The position numbers and the translations under genes are program-made. From contig JAEPLS010000002.1 in the NCBI GenBank assembly GCA_017644325.1, positions 62,001 to 126,000 on the forward strand: 64,000 bases of DNA, written 5' to 3'. The notes under the pieces are model-generated. The model saw only the letters and a list, made by a program, of their open reading frames with translations. It was not told the origin of the DNA and ran no database searches. Origin of the DNA: Prochlorococcus marinus CUG1438. Lineage in GTDB: Bacteria; Cyanobacteriota; Cyanobacteriia; PCC-6307; Cyanobiaceae. Of this stretch, positions 9,756 through 19,535 are shown piece after piece; position 1 is the stretch's first letter; each line of letters opens with the position of its first letter.

Positions 9756-10841
9756 TTGAATGATTTGAATAATTTCAATAATTACATAGATATAGATAAA
9801 ATTAATTCTCAATTAGACAGAGCAAACATACAAAAAAGAATATTAATTAGAAATATCTATAGTGAATATGAACTTTATCTTAATCTAGTAAGAGATCAAC
9901 TTTTCATTTCTGCAGAAAAAGGCCTTAATCAAATATATAGTTATCCAACAATAAATGATAATTTCTTAAATGAAAATGAATTCTATACTCTTTTTGAAAA
10001 AAAAATAAGTAAATTAATATCTACAAATTTGCCCTTTTTTACATTAGAGCAATTAAAGATAAATGAAATTGAAAAAAATATAGATAAGGAAATTAATTTT
10101 ACTATTTTTGAAAGTTACACAAAAATAAAGGATGATCAAAAAGAAAAATTTCAATATGAAGATGGTTTTCAATTAAAAGAATCTACTCAGTTTGAGATTA
10201 CTGAAGACTTACCAAATACCCCTGAATATTATCCATCTCATAATTATGAGAGATTCGTATCACTTGATTTAGATAATAACCACGATAATAATTATTCATC
10301 TAATAACAATTTTTTTGAAAATTTAGGAGTTAAGAAACAATTTATTTCCTCCTTAATTGAATTAATAGGAGAAGAAAAGGTGGAAAAAATAAGACATCAA
10401 GAAAAAGAAAATATCAATCAAATGGATAATTTAGCAAAAAATCAGATTCTTAATAGTTTTGATTTAATAGATAATTCATTGGAAAATTTACTATTGAATC
10501 TTTCTTACAACATTAACCAAGAATTATTCAAGGCAAATCTCATAAAAAAGATGATATCTAAGGACTCCTTTGATTACTTAGTGGGCAAAAATTTTATGAT
10601 AAAACATCCATATCCTTTTGTTATTAATTTCGAATTAAACTTAAATCAGACATCATTAATCGGCAATGATTTTCCAAGCATTATTTTCTTCAATATATCC
10701 ACTGTTGAGTTAGAGTTTAATAATCTAAATCTTTCTATTCAAAGGAAAAAAATAAATGAGCTAAAATATCAATTTCAGCGTTTGATTAAAAAAGAGAAAT
10801 ATTGGAGGCAAAAAGAAATAACTTTGAATAAAATACGATGA
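9756..10841 (+). CDS. Hypothetical protein between tsf and recG
   Basis: About 361 residues, not recognised. It is Asn/Lys/Ile/Glu-rich, mostly helical, soluble and without cysteine motifs. A middle part at about 130-205 (EDGFQLKE to NNNFFENLGV) looks disordered. The C-terminal 100 residues (FMIKHPYPFVINFELNLNQTS, then LEFNNLNLSIQRKKINELKYQFQRLIKKEKYWRQKE) look folded with a terminal coiled-coil helix. A longer frame opens at 9687 inside tsf but would overlap it by 65 bases. I prefer TTG at 9756, four bases after the tsf stop. It is presumably cotranscribed with tsf and recG. Confidence 0.7.
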   Translation: MNDLNNFNNYIDIDKINSQLDRANIQKRILIRNIYSEYELYLNLVRDQLFISAEKGLNQIYSYPTINDNFLNENEFYTLFEKKISKLISTNLPFFTLEQLKINEIEKNIDKEINFTIFESYTKIKDDQKEKFQYEDGFQLKESTQFEITEDLPNTPEYYPSHNYERFVSLDLDNNHDNNYSSNNNFFENLGVKKQFISSLIELIGEEKVEKIRHQEKENINQMDNLAKNQILNSFDLIDNSLENLLLNLSYNINQELFKANLIKKMISKDSFDYLVGKNFMIKHPYPFVINFELNLNQTSLIGNDFPSIIFFNISTVELEFNNLNLSIQRKKINELKYQFQRLIKKEKYWRQKEITLNKIR

Positions 10842-10863
10842 AAAAATAACTCTTTTTTCAGAT

Positions 10864-13320
10864 GTGACTATTAGCGGGAATAATAATAATTTAATAAAAA
10901 ACTGGATAAGACTACTTCAAAAGTCTCTAACTATTGAGACTGAAAACAAATTTATTAATACCTTAGGAAGAGAAAAATATTTTAATGATTATTTGCATGA
11001 ATCATTAAAAAAACTAGATAATCTAAATCTCTCAGACGAATATTTAATGATATTTTATGAATTTTCTAAAAAATATAATGGATATAATAAATTAGATGTA
11101 AATCAAAGAAAACGATTAATTATAGATACAAGAAAAAATCTTTATAAATTAGGAAAAACTCTAGAAATAGAAAGTTCTTATAATATTTCCAGCAATGTTT
11201 TTCTGAATAAAGCAGATTCAAGTTTGTCTTTTGATTCAGATATTTCATTAATAAAAAATGTAGGAAAAGTTTATAAAAATAAGCTTAATGAATTAGGGAT
11301 ATTTCATATAAAGGATCTAATTAATTATTTCCCACGAACATATCTAGACTATACGAATAGAGTCAAGATAATAAATTTAAAACCAGAAAATTTATATACG
11401 TGCATCGCTAACGTTAAAAGATTTTATATTCATAAGAGTAAAAAAAATAGTAATTTATCAATAATGAATATTGTAGTTTCTGATGAAACGTCTTCAATAA
11501 AGGTTACAAAATTTTTTTTAGGAAGAAGATTTAGATCTTACTCCTTCTTCACATCTCAAAAATCTTTGTATACTTTTGGAACCAAATTAGCAATTTCCGG
11601 TAAGGTTAAATTGACAGATTATGGCAAAACTTTTGTAGATCCGCAGATTGAAATTCTTAAGGATAACAATGATAATTTTAATTTCTCAGGCAAAATATTA
11701 CCCTTGTATTCATTAGGTGAAGCTTTATCAAATATGAGTTTTATAAAACTTATGAAAAAGGTACTAATTTATGCAAAGCAATATCCAGAAATTTTAAATA
11801 AGAAGCAACTTGATTCATTATCTTTATTATCAAAAGGAGAGTCGTTGATTAATATTCATTTTCCTCCAACTCAACAGGCACTTATTGAGTCAAAGAAACG
11901 TTTGGTTTTTGATGAGTTATTCCTACTTCAAATAAAGTTCCTACTTAGAAAAAGAAAGACGAATATGAATGTAATTTCCCAACAATTACCTCAAAAGAAA
12001 TCTTTATTAAAAGAATTTTTAAATAATTTTCCTTTTGAATTAACGAAATCTCAACAAAATGTTTTAAATGAAATTAAGAAAGATTTATCTAATCCCGTGC
12101 CAATGTCTAGATTGCTTCAGGGAGATGTGGGAAGCGGTAAAACCATAATTGCAATAGCGTCTCTTTTACTTGTTATTGAAAAAAACCTGCAAGGTGCATT
12201 TATGGTGCCAACTGAGGTATTGGCAGAACAGCATTATAAAAATTTATTAAAATATTTGAATCCCCTTTTAGTTTCTGTTGAACTACTTACTGGCAATACT
12301 CCTCAAAAAAAGAGAAAAGAAATCTTCTCTAATTTGAAAAATGGATTAGTTGATATCATCGTAGGCACACATGCATTATTTGAGGATAAAGTCATCTTTA
12401 ATGCATTAGGTATGGTCGTAATTGATGAACAACATAGATTTGGAGTAACTCAAAGAAATAGATTACTAAATAAAGGAGAAAATACTAACTTGTTATCAAT
12501 GACAGCAACACCAATTCCAAGAACTCTTGCGCTTTCTATTTATGGTGATTTAGATGTGAGTCAAATTACAGAACTCCCCCCTGGGAGAGTTCCAATAACA
12601 ACAAAAATAATTTCAGAAGATGATTTAACTAACCTGTTCAAGATTGTTGAAGATGAGATCAATAAGGGAAAGCAAGCTTATGTGATTCTGCCACTTATAG
12701 AAGATTCAGAAAAAATGAATTTAAGCTCAGCAAAGAAAATATTCAAACATTTATCAGAAAAGGTCTTTTTTAACAAAAAAGTTGGATTATTACATGGCAA
12801 ATTAAGTTCACAAGAAAAGAATGAAGTAATTAATTCTTTTTTAAAGAATGAAATTAATATATTGGTTTCAACCACAGTAATTGAGGTTGGCATTGATGTG
12901 CCTAACGCCACAATTATGATTATTTATAATTCGGACAGATTTGGATTGTCCCAGCTACATCAATTAAGAGGCAGAGTTGGTAGAGGATCAACAAAATCTT
13001 TTTGTTATCTCGTAACCCCCGATAAAAATGGTTTAGAAAATAAAAGACTTTGTGTTTTGCAAAAATCTAATGATGGCTTTTATATTGCTGAAAAAGACTT
13101 GGAGCTTAGAGGACCAGGCCAGATTTTAGGATATAGACAATCCGGATTGCCTGATTTTGTGCTGGACAATTTACCTAACAATAAATTTCTTATTGATAAG
13201 GCTCGTGAAGAGGCTATTAAGATTGTTAGTGATGATCCTGATTTTAAAGAAAATATTGTTTTAAAGAATATACTTATTGATAATTCTGATAATAAATTCA
13301 TTCATGATTTCTTAAATTGA
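10864..13320 (+). CDS. recG: ATP-dependent DNA helicase RecG
   Basis: Branch-migration helicase that remodels stalled forks and Holliday junctions. It has 818 residues, including about 110 extra N-terminal residues as in other cyanobacterial RecG. The wedge OB-fold domain lies near 130-260 (GVGKVYKNKLNELGIF-like helix-hairpin-helix entry, then the OB region). The helicase core has Walker A GDVGSGKTIIA, Walker B/DEQH in VVIDEQHRFGVTQR, motif III SMTATPIPRTLAL, and motif VI HQLRGRVGRG. The C-terminal block DLELRGPGQILGYRQSG is RecG-specific. The start is GTG at 10864. Confidence 0.96.
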   Translation: MTISGNNNNLIKNWIRLLQKSLTIETENKFINTLGREKYFNDYLHESLKKLDNLNLSDEYLMIFYEFSKKYNGYNKLDVNQRKRLIIDTRKNLYKLGKTLEIESSYNISSNVFLNKADSSLSFDSDISLIKNVGKVYKNKLNELGIFHIKDLINYFPRTYLDYTNRVKIINLKPENLYTCIANVKRFYIHKSKKNSNLSIMNIVVSDETSSIKVTKFFLGRRFRSYSFFTSQKSLYTFGTKLAISGKVKLTDYGKTFVDPQIEILKDNNDNFNFSGKILPLYSLGEALSNMSFIKLMKKVLIYAKQYPEILNKKQLDSLSLLSKGESLINIHFPPTQQALIESKKRLVFDELFLLQIKFLLRKRKTNMNVISQQLPQKKSLLKEFLNNFPFELTKSQQNVLNEIKKDLSNPVPMSRLLQGDVGSGKTIIAIASLLLVIEKNLQGAFMVPTEVLAEQHYKNLLKYLNPLLVSVELLTGNTPQKKRKEIFSNLKNGLVDIIVGTHALFEDKVIFNALGMVVIDEQHRFGVTQRNRLLNKGENTNLLSMTATPIPRTLALSIYGDLDVSQITELPPGRVPITTKIISEDDLTNLFKIVEDEINKGKQAYVILPLIEDSEKMNLSSAKKIFKHLSEKVFFNKKVGLLHGKLSSQEKNEVINSFLKNEINILVSTTVIEVGIDVPNATIMIIYNSDRFGLSQLHQLRGRVGRGSTKSFCYLVTPDKNGLENKRLCVLQKSNDGFYIAEKDLELRGPGQILGYRQSGLPDFVLDNLPNNKFLIDKAREEAIKIVSDDPDFKENIVLKNILIDNSDNKFIHDFLN

Positions 13321-13321
13321 A

Positions 13322-13347
13322 AAATATCATTGTAATTTTTGATATTT
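13322..13347 (+). terminator. AT-only hairpin at recG 3' end
   Basis: AAATATCA at 13322-13329 is the exact inverse complement of TGATATTT at 13340-13347, giving an 8-bp stem with a 10-base loop directly after the recG stop. No U-tract follows, so at best it is a weak terminator or 3'-end stabiliser. In DNA this AT-rich, chance is a real possibility. Confidence 0.3.
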
Positions 13348-13377
13348 ATGCGACTATAAATCAATTGCAAATTTCAA

Positions 13378-14061
13378 TTGAAAATTTGGAATAAAATACC
13401 AATTAAGGATAATGGAGATAAATTGATAGCTATTCCTAGCTACCTAAAGTTTTTAGATCCACACCCTTACTCTCATTTAGGAGCACCTTACAAAGATAAA
13501 ACTTCTATTTGGAAATTAAGAGAGGAGGTTGTAAATAGATTATTAAAAGTAAATGATTATTTTATATCAAAGAGTAGTTTTAACCTCTTAATTTATGACA
13601 GTTGGCGACCTTTAGAAGTCCAGGAATTTATGTTTAAAAGAGCATTTTTATTAGAGTGTGAAAAATCGGATGTTGATATTTCTTTTGAAAATATAAAATC
13701 TTATCCATCCATTTTAAAAAAAATTGAAAAATTTTGGGCATATCCTTCTTATGACACTAGGTATCCTCCCCCTCATTCAACTGGGGGTGCATTGGATGTT
13801 TGTTTATTAGATAAAGAGGGAAATCTTGTTGAAATGGGAGGTATGGTTGATCAAATGGATGAGACCTCAAATCCTAATTTTTATGCCAATATGAAGAATG
13901 AAGAAGCAATTATTTGGAATAGGAGAAGAAATTTATTAAGGAAAATTATGACTAAATTCGGATTCGCTCAACATCCTAATGAATGGTGGCACTTTAGTTA
14001 TGGTGATCAATTATGGGCTTGGAAAAATAAAAAAGCAAATGCCCTATATGGAAAAATTTAA
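13378..14061 (+). CDS. VanX-like D-alanyl-D-alanine dipeptidase (M15D)
   Basis: A 227-residue zinc dipeptidase family protein. The zinc motif HxxGxAxD is present as HSTGGALDV, with the catalytic/zinc block EWWHFSYGD near the C-terminus. The substrate-stabilising arginine lies in YDSWRPLEVQEFMF. These match the VanX/DdpX class, which cleaves D-Ala-D-Ala; in organisms without vancomycin resistance such enzymes recycle peptidoglycan dipeptides. No signal peptide is seen, so a cytosolic location is likely. The start TTG at 13378 begins MKIWNKIPI. It ends three bases before the convergent sulfite reductase gene. Confidence 0.88.
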   Translation: MKIWNKIPIKDNGDKLIAIPSYLKFLDPHPYSHLGAPYKDKTSIWKLREEVVNRLLKVNDYFISKSSFNLLIYDSWRPLEVQEFMFKRAFLLECEKSDVDISFENIKSYPSILKKIEKFWAYPSYDTRYPPPHSTGGALDVCLLDKEGNLVEMGGMVDQMDETSNPNFYANMKNEEAIIWNRRRNLLRKIMTKFGFAQHPNEWWHFSYGDQLWAWKNKKANALYGKI

Positions 14062-14064
14062 ATT

Positions 14065-15852
14065 CTATTGATTTTCATTTAGTAAATTCAATATATAATT
14101 TTCATCTTGAGTATTTATAAAATCTCCGAAATCCAAATTCATATTACTCTTCCAATTATCAAATAGTGGTTGAAGAGTTTTTTCTAAATCGTTAAGTTCC
14201 ATTTTTTGTAAGAATGGTTTAGCAAGCCTTTGTAGATTTTTACTTCCCCCCAACCATAATTGGTATTTGTTTTGCCCACTTCCGACAAGTGCTAATTCGG
14301 CCATGTAAGGCCTGGTACATCCATTCGGACATCCTGTCATTCTGAATAATATTGTCTTTTGTATTTTTAGATCTAATAGTAAATTTTCAATCCTTTTTAA
14401 TACATCAGGTAATATTCTTTCAGCTTCAGTCATTGCAAGACCACAAAGTGGTAAAGCAGGACAAGCTAAAGCGTGTCTTTGTATTTCATTAATGTTTTCT
14501 AAATTTTCGTATCCAATTTTTGATAGAGATTTTTGAATTTCACCTTTGTTTTTATTGGCGATATTACAAAGTAAAATATCTTGATTAGGTGTGAGTCTTA
14601 AATCTAAATTATATTTTTTAACAATACTTGTGATGGTATTCTTCTTCTCTCCAGATAATCTCCCTGATAATAATGGTAAACCTACGAAATGGGAGGTTTT
14701 ATTTTGTTTATGCCAACCAAGGTAATCAATAAGAACCTTATCAGGTTCTTTTCTAATTTTTTTTATTTCTTTTTTGAAATACTTATCAGAAAGAATTTTT
14801 TTGAACCATTTAATACCTTTTCTATGAAGAAGATATTTCATTCTCGAATTTTTCCTTGATTTTCTATCACCATAATCTCTTTGTATAGCAACAATGCTTT
14901 GTATTAATTCATAGACATCAGGTTCTTCAACATATCCAAGTGGATCTGCAATTCTGGCAAAGGTCTCTTCATTATTATGTGTGCGACCCATTCCTCCTCC
15001 AACATAGAAGTTGCAACCTTCTAACTTTCCATCTTTAGAGGTAAAGGCAACTATTCCTATGTCATTTGTAAGAAGATCAACAGAATTGTCCCCAGGAACT
15101 GTAACAGCACATTTGAATTTTCTCGGTAAATAAGTTGAACCATATAGAGGTTCATCTTTTATCCCACTAAAAACATTATCTTTGAATTGGAGCTTCCTAA
15201 TTGCTTCAATATCTTTGTCAGGCTTTATGGTGTACTCTAAATCCCCATCAGCCCAAAGCTCTAAAAAAGTGCCTTGGCCAGCCATTGGCGTGAGAAGATC
15301 TGCAACTTTTTTTGCCAATGTTCTTGCAATATTATAGTCTGGCGAATCAAATGGAGCCGCGGGGGCCATAACGTTTCTATTTATGTCTCCACATGCGGCT
15401 AATGTGGAGCCCATTGAATTTACTATTGTTTGAATTACTTCTTTTAGGTTCTCCTTTCTAATTCCATGCATTTGAAAGGCTTGTCTTGTAGTGGCCCTAA
15501 GTGTTCCATTACCTAGTTTGTCAGATAATTCATCTAATGCTAAAAATAATTTCCCAGGGACTTCACCGCCAGGATTTCTTAACCTAAGCATCATTTGCCA
15601 ATCTTTACTTTTGCCAGGCTTTCTATTTTCCCTATTATCTTGTTGATAACTACCATGAAATTTCAACAACTGTACTGCATCATTAGTGAAATGATCGCTC
15701 TCATTGATTAATTCCGTTGCAAGTGGTTCCTTAAGGAATTGGCTACTTTTTTTAAAATTTTCAAATTTAGAAACTTCTAATCCATTTGCCAAACAAACAG
15801 TTTCTTCTTTGGCAGAATTTTTTTTCTTTTTTACTTTCTCAATCTTGATCAA
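14065..15852 (-). CDS. sir: Ferredoxin-sulfite reductase
   Basis: Six-electron reduction of sulfite to sulfide from photosynthetic ferredoxin, feeding cysteine synthesis. The 595-residue protein has the duplicated nitrite/sulfite-reductase ferredoxin-like half domains. The coupled 4Fe-4S/siroheme cysteines are seen as ACPALPLCGLA (C-x5-C) and GCPNGC (C-x3-C). Siroheme/substrate residues appear in RATTRQAFQMHGI and ACGDINRNVMAPAAP. The length, and lack of an NADPH-flavoprotein partner nearby, favour the ferredoxin-dependent plant/cyanobacterial type over CysI. The start is TTG at 15850-15852. It is divergent from glyS. Confidence 0.95.
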   Translation of the reverse strand: MIKIEKVKKKKNSAKEETVCLANGLEVSKFENFKKSSQFLKEPLATELINESDHFTNDAVQLLKFHGSYQQDNRENRKPGKSKDWQMMLRLRNPGGEVPGKLFLALDELSDKLGNGTLRATTRQAFQMHGIRKENLKEVIQTIVNSMGSTLAACGDINRNVMAPAAPFDSPDYNIARTLAKKVADLLTPMAGQGTFLELWADGDLEYTIKPDKDIEAIRKLQFKDNVFSGIKDEPLYGSTYLPRKFKCAVTVPGDNSVDLLTNDIGIVAFTSKDGKLEGCNFYVGGGMGRTHNNEETFARIADPLGYVEEPDVYELIQSIVAIQRDYGDRKSRKNSRMKYLLHRKGIKWFKKILSDKYFKKEIKKIRKEPDKVLIDYLGWHKQNKTSHFVGLPLLSGRLSGEKKNTITSIVKKYNLDLRLTPNQDILLCNIANKNKGEIQKSLSKIGYENLENINEIQRHALACPALPLCGLAMTEAERILPDVLKRIENLLLDLKIQKTILFRMTGCPNGCTRPYMAELALVGSGQNKYQLWLGGSKNLQRLAKPFLQKMELNDLEKTLQPLFDNWKSNMNLDFGDFINTQDENYILNLLNENQ

Positions 15853-15939
15853 AGGACCAAAAAATATCTCTTTTTATACATTAGCGAAAAGCTTATTTAA
15901 CTGGTAGTAAATTATAGTAATAGAAGTCATAATTTTCTC

Positions 15940-18102
15940 TTGTCTAAATATTTACTTGAGATAGGAACCGAAGAGTTGCCAGCAAAATTTTCTCATTCTG
16001 TTCTAGATCAATTTAAATCTCTTATAGAATTTGAATTGCATAAAAAATTAATCAAATACAACAATATAGTTGTTACCTCTACACCGAGAAGGATAGTTCT
16101 ACTTATCGAAGGCTTAGTCGATTACGCAGAAGATAAGATAGTAGTGAGAAAAGGACCTAATGCAAGTTCGGCTTTTTTAAATGGATCTCCTACTAATGCT
16201 GCTTTAGGATTTGCAAAGAGTTTAGGAATTGATGTAGACAATCTAGAAATAAAAAATACAGAAAAGGGTGATTTTGTTTTTGGTACAAAAATTGAGCAAG
16301 GACAATCAACAAGAATTTCTTTGTCTTCAATTATTCCTAAAGTAGTAAAGAGTCTTCAAGGGCCTCGATTTATGAAGTGGGGCGCAGGGAACATAAAATT
16401 TTCAAGACCTATTCGGTGGATTACTTCTATTTACAATGATGAGATTCTTGATTTCGCGTTTGATGAATGTGATCCAAAAGTCGAAATAAGTAACAAATCT
16501 TTAAGCCATAGACTAATAAATGAAGTTTTTGAAGTTCAGAATCCTGATGATTTTTTTGCATTACTGAAACAAAATAGGGTATTAGTTAAGCGAAAAGAAA
16601 GAAAAGAAAAAATTAGAAGTTTAATAAATGAGGCGTCTAAATCACTAACTCTTGATGCTGACCTCTCTGAAGAATTACTTAATGAACTAACTGATTTAGT
16701 TGAATGGCCAGACTTGATTATTGGTAAATTTAGTGAAGAATTTCTAGATCTTCCTGTTGAAGTTCTTTCAACAGTTATGAAAACTCATCAGAGATATGTA
16801 CCTCTATTATTAAAAAATAATACTTTTTCAAAACTTGATTTAAGTTCTGAAAAAAACATTAGTACTAATTTTTTTGTTATTTCAAATGGTCTTGAAGAAT
16901 CAAATAGCAATATTGCCAAAGGTAATGAGAAAGTACTGAAGGCGAGGTTTTCAGATGCAAAGTTTTTTGTAGAAAGTGATAAAAAAGTTTCCTCAATACA
17001 AAGAAATGAAAAACTTAAATCTGTCTCTTATTTGAAAGGATTTGGAAATATTTTTCAAAGAGTTGAGAGAATAGAGGAAGTTACTAAAAAAATTCTCATA
17101 TTTTTAAACGATAAGTCTTTAGATGATAAAAAATTAATAGAAGCAGCTAGATATTGTAAAAACGACTTGTGTAGTGAAATTGTTTTTGAATTCCCTGAGT
17201 TGCAAGGAATAATGGGTGGTAAATATCTTAAAAATGAGGGATTTAGTAAGGATGTTTGTTTGGCGGTAGCTGAACATTATTTACCTTCTTTTTATAAGGA
17301 TGCTTTACCTTCTACAAAATATGGCGCAATAATTTCTATCGCAGATAAGATTGAAACTTTAATAAGTATTTTTATTTCAGGAAAGCGTCCAAGTGGATCA
17401 TCTGATCCATATGCTTTAAGAAGAAATTTGAATGGAGTGATTAAAATAATTTGGAATTATGAATTTGATTTGCCTTTAGATAATCTATTTAAAGAACTAA
17501 TCGATTCTTGGAAAATCTCCTTCCCTAATTTTAACTTCTCAAAAGAGGAAGTTTTAAATGATTTAAATGATTTTTTAGTTCAAAGAATTTTTAGTCATCT
17601 TGAAGAAATATCACTCAATAAAGAATTAATAAAAGCCGTTTTTACTTCTGATGAAGTTTCTCAAAAAAGAATATTAAATCTTATTGATCTAAAAAATAGA
17701 ATTAAGTGTATTGTCGATTATAAAGAAAAGGAAATTTTTGTTGATATCCAGAAAATTATTACCAGGGTAAGCAAATTAGCTAATAATAACAATCTTTCAA
17801 CAGAAGTTCTCTCAACAAGAGATTATGTAAATACAAAACTTTTTGAAAAAGATTGTGAATTGAAAGTTTTTGAATTTATTAAAGAATTAGAAAAACTTTT
17901 CCAAAAAGAATATTGCAATTATTTGAAACTTCTAAATTTGTTTGAAATTAATATAAAGACTATTGAAAATATGTTTGATAGTGAGAAGGGAGTTCTCGTA
18001 ATGGCAGAGGATTTAGAAATAAGAAATAATAGACTTAATTTGTTGAGCTTAATTAGAAATTATTCTCTAAAAATAGCTGATTTTACACTTTTTAACTCTT
18101 AA
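15940..18102 (+). CDS. glyS: Glycyl-tRNA synthetase beta subunit
   Basis: Tetrameric alpha2-beta2 GlyRS charges tRNA-Gly; the beta chain binds tRNA. It has 720 residues. The N-terminus LLEIGTEELPAKFSHSVLDQ, the block GPRFMKWGAGNIKFSRPIRWI, VVTSTPRRIVLLIEGL and HQRYVPL are family signatures. The HD-like region AARYCKNDLCSEIVFEFPELQGIMG and the C-terminal anticodon-binding-like domain follow. The start is TTG at 15940. Its last 11 bases overlap the 3' end of convergent chlP. The alpha subunit gene is not in the window. Confidence 0.97.
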   Translation: MSKYLLEIGTEELPAKFSHSVLDQFKSLIEFELHKKLIKYNNIVVTSTPRRIVLLIEGLVDYAEDKIVVRKGPNASSAFLNGSPTNAALGFAKSLGIDVDNLEIKNTEKGDFVFGTKIEQGQSTRISLSSIIPKVVKSLQGPRFMKWGAGNIKFSRPIRWITSIYNDEILDFAFDECDPKVEISNKSLSHRLINEVFEVQNPDDFFALLKQNRVLVKRKERKEKIRSLINEASKSLTLDADLSEELLNELTDLVEWPDLIIGKFSEEFLDLPVEVLSTVMKTHQRYVPLLLKNNTFSKLDLSSEKNISTNFFVISNGLEESNSNIAKGNEKVLKARFSDAKFFVESDKKVSSIQRNEKLKSVSYLKGFGNIFQRVERIEEVTKKILIFLNDKSLDDKKLIEAARYCKNDLCSEIVFEFPELQGIMGGKYLKNEGFSKDVCLAVAEHYLPSFYKDALPSTKYGAIISIADKIETLISIFISGKRPSGSSDPYALRRNLNGVIKIIWNYEFDLPLDNLFKELIDSWKISFPNFNFSKEEVLNDLNDFLVQRIFSHLEEISLNKELIKAVFTSDEVSQKRILNLIDLKNRIKCIVDYKEKEIFVDIQKIITRVSKLANNNNLSTEVLSTRDYVNTKLFEKDCELKVFEFIKELEKLFQKEYCNYLKLLNLFEINIKTIENMFDSEKGVLVMAEDLEIRNNRLNLLSLIRNYSLKIADFTLFNS

Positions 18103-19423
18103 CTTTAATGCCCCCTTTTATTGAATAGTTTTCAAGCATCTTTTCTACTTCTTTATTTTCCCTTACAGCACTATCAACAGGTTTATAGCTTTGAGGTGCT
18201 AAAGCTTTTCCTCTTAAGATGGAACCAAGTGTAAGCATTGTAATTTTAAGTTGTTGTAATGGTTTCATAGAGACAACTCTTTTGTATAAGTAACTATCAA
18301 AAGTAAGTCTTTGAACATCCATGTCATCACACATCTCAACAAAGGCTTCTCTTGCAGAATCATTTCTGTAGAAAATATTTTGGAGGATTTCTAGTACCTT
18401 ATAAGTTGTTCCATATTTTTTATCCCATTTTTTAAGATAGTTTTTTAGATCTTTTTCTGATGGAATTACTTGGCCGTTTTTTGATGCCTCAACAATTTCT
18501 TCAGCACACATTCTCCCGCTCTTTGCCGCAAAATAAATACCCTCACCAGAACTCTTTGTAACATAACCTGCTGCATCACCAACCAAAGCCATTCTCCCAA
18601 CAACTCTTCTTGGTCTTGGATGCTCAGGGATAGGATGTGCTTCTACCTTTATAACTTCACCATTAACAAGTCTTTTCTTTGCCCTATTTCTTACTCCCTC
18701 TTGAAGACCTTTAATTAATGACTGATTCTTTTGCATTGTTCCAGTACCCACTGCAACATGATCATATTTAGGAAATACCCACCCATAAAAATCCGGAGAA
18801 ACATCAGTGCCTACATACATTTCAGCAAGATCTTCGTAGTAACTCATTTCTTCTTTAGGTAGTTTAATTCTCTCCTGAAATGCAATAGCAACTTTGTAAT
18901 CCCCTGCATCCATTGCTTTTGCTACTCTGCTGTTAGCTCCATCAGCTCCGATTAAAAGGTCAACGGTAAGCTCCTTAAGTTCTCCTTTTTTATCTCCATT
19001 CGTAAAATCTGAATAGGAGAGTTTATAAGGCCCTTGATTATTGTTACCAGTTTCAATAGAAGTAACTAATCCATTTATTAATGTTGCCCCAAGATCTGAT
19101 GCTCTATTACGCATAAAAGCATCCATAACTTCTCTTCTACACATCCCAATAAACTCATTATCGCTTTCCCCATATACTCTATCTAGACTTATGTCTACCT
19201 CTCTATTTGATGGAGATATCATTCTCATATGCCTTACTTTCCTATCGATAATTGACTCTGGTAAATCAAATTCTTCTACCATGCAGAGAGGAATAGCACC
19301 TCCACATGGTTTCGCATTATCTAATTTTCTCTCGAAGAGCCACGTTTTTATCCCAGCTTTAGCAAGTATTTCTGCAGCACATGAACCACTTGGACCTCCT
19401 CCAATAACAGCTACTCTCAACAT
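18092..19423 (-). CDS. chlP: Geranylgeranyl diphosphate/chlorophyll reductase
   Basis: Flavoprotein that reduces three double bonds of the geranylgeranyl chain to phytyl for chlorophyll and tocopherol. It has 443 residues. The FAD-binding Rossmann start VAVIGGGPSGSCAAEILAKAG is followed by the GGR signature KPCGGAIPLCMVEEFDLP, a second FAD block LVGDAAGYVTKSSGEGIYFA, and LLIGADGANSRVAKAM. It lies on thylakoid or plasma membrane in the family. The ATG start is at 19421-19423. It is convergent with and overlaps glyS by 11 bases. Confidence 0.97.
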   Translation of the reverse strand: MLRVAVIGGGPSGSCAAEILAKAGIKTWLFERKLDNAKPCGGAIPLCMVEEFDLPESIIDRKVRHMRMISPSNREVDISLDRVYGESDNEFIGMCRREVMDAFMRNRASDLGATLINGLVTSIETGNNNQGPYKLSYSDFTNGDKKGELKELTVDLLIGADGANSRVAKAMDAGDYKVAIAFQERIKLPKEEMSYYEDLAEMYVGTDVSPDFYGWVFPKYDHVAVGTGTMQKNQSLIKGLQEGVRNRAKKRLVNGEVIKVEAHPIPEHPRPRRVVGRMALVGDAAGYVTKSSGEGIYFAAKSGRMCAEEIVEASKNGQVIPSEKDLKNYLKKWDKKYGTTYKVLEILQNIFYRNDSAREAFVEMCDDMDVQRLTFDSYLYKRVVSMKPLQQLKITMLTLGSILRGKALAPQSYKPVDSAVRENKEVEKMLENYSIKGGIKVKS

Positions 19424-19535
19424 ACGAAAAAAAATAATACTGTATATAAAAGCTACATCTTTTTTGCTTATAAAAGTGCATTTCTTAAAATAATAGTTAA
19501 TATCGAAATATGTTTTTTAAATTCACCGCTAAATA

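Noticed and set aside
13319-13377. The AT-only hairpin after recG as a firm terminator
   Set aside because: The stem has almost no G/C and no T-run follows, so it is kept only at low confidence.
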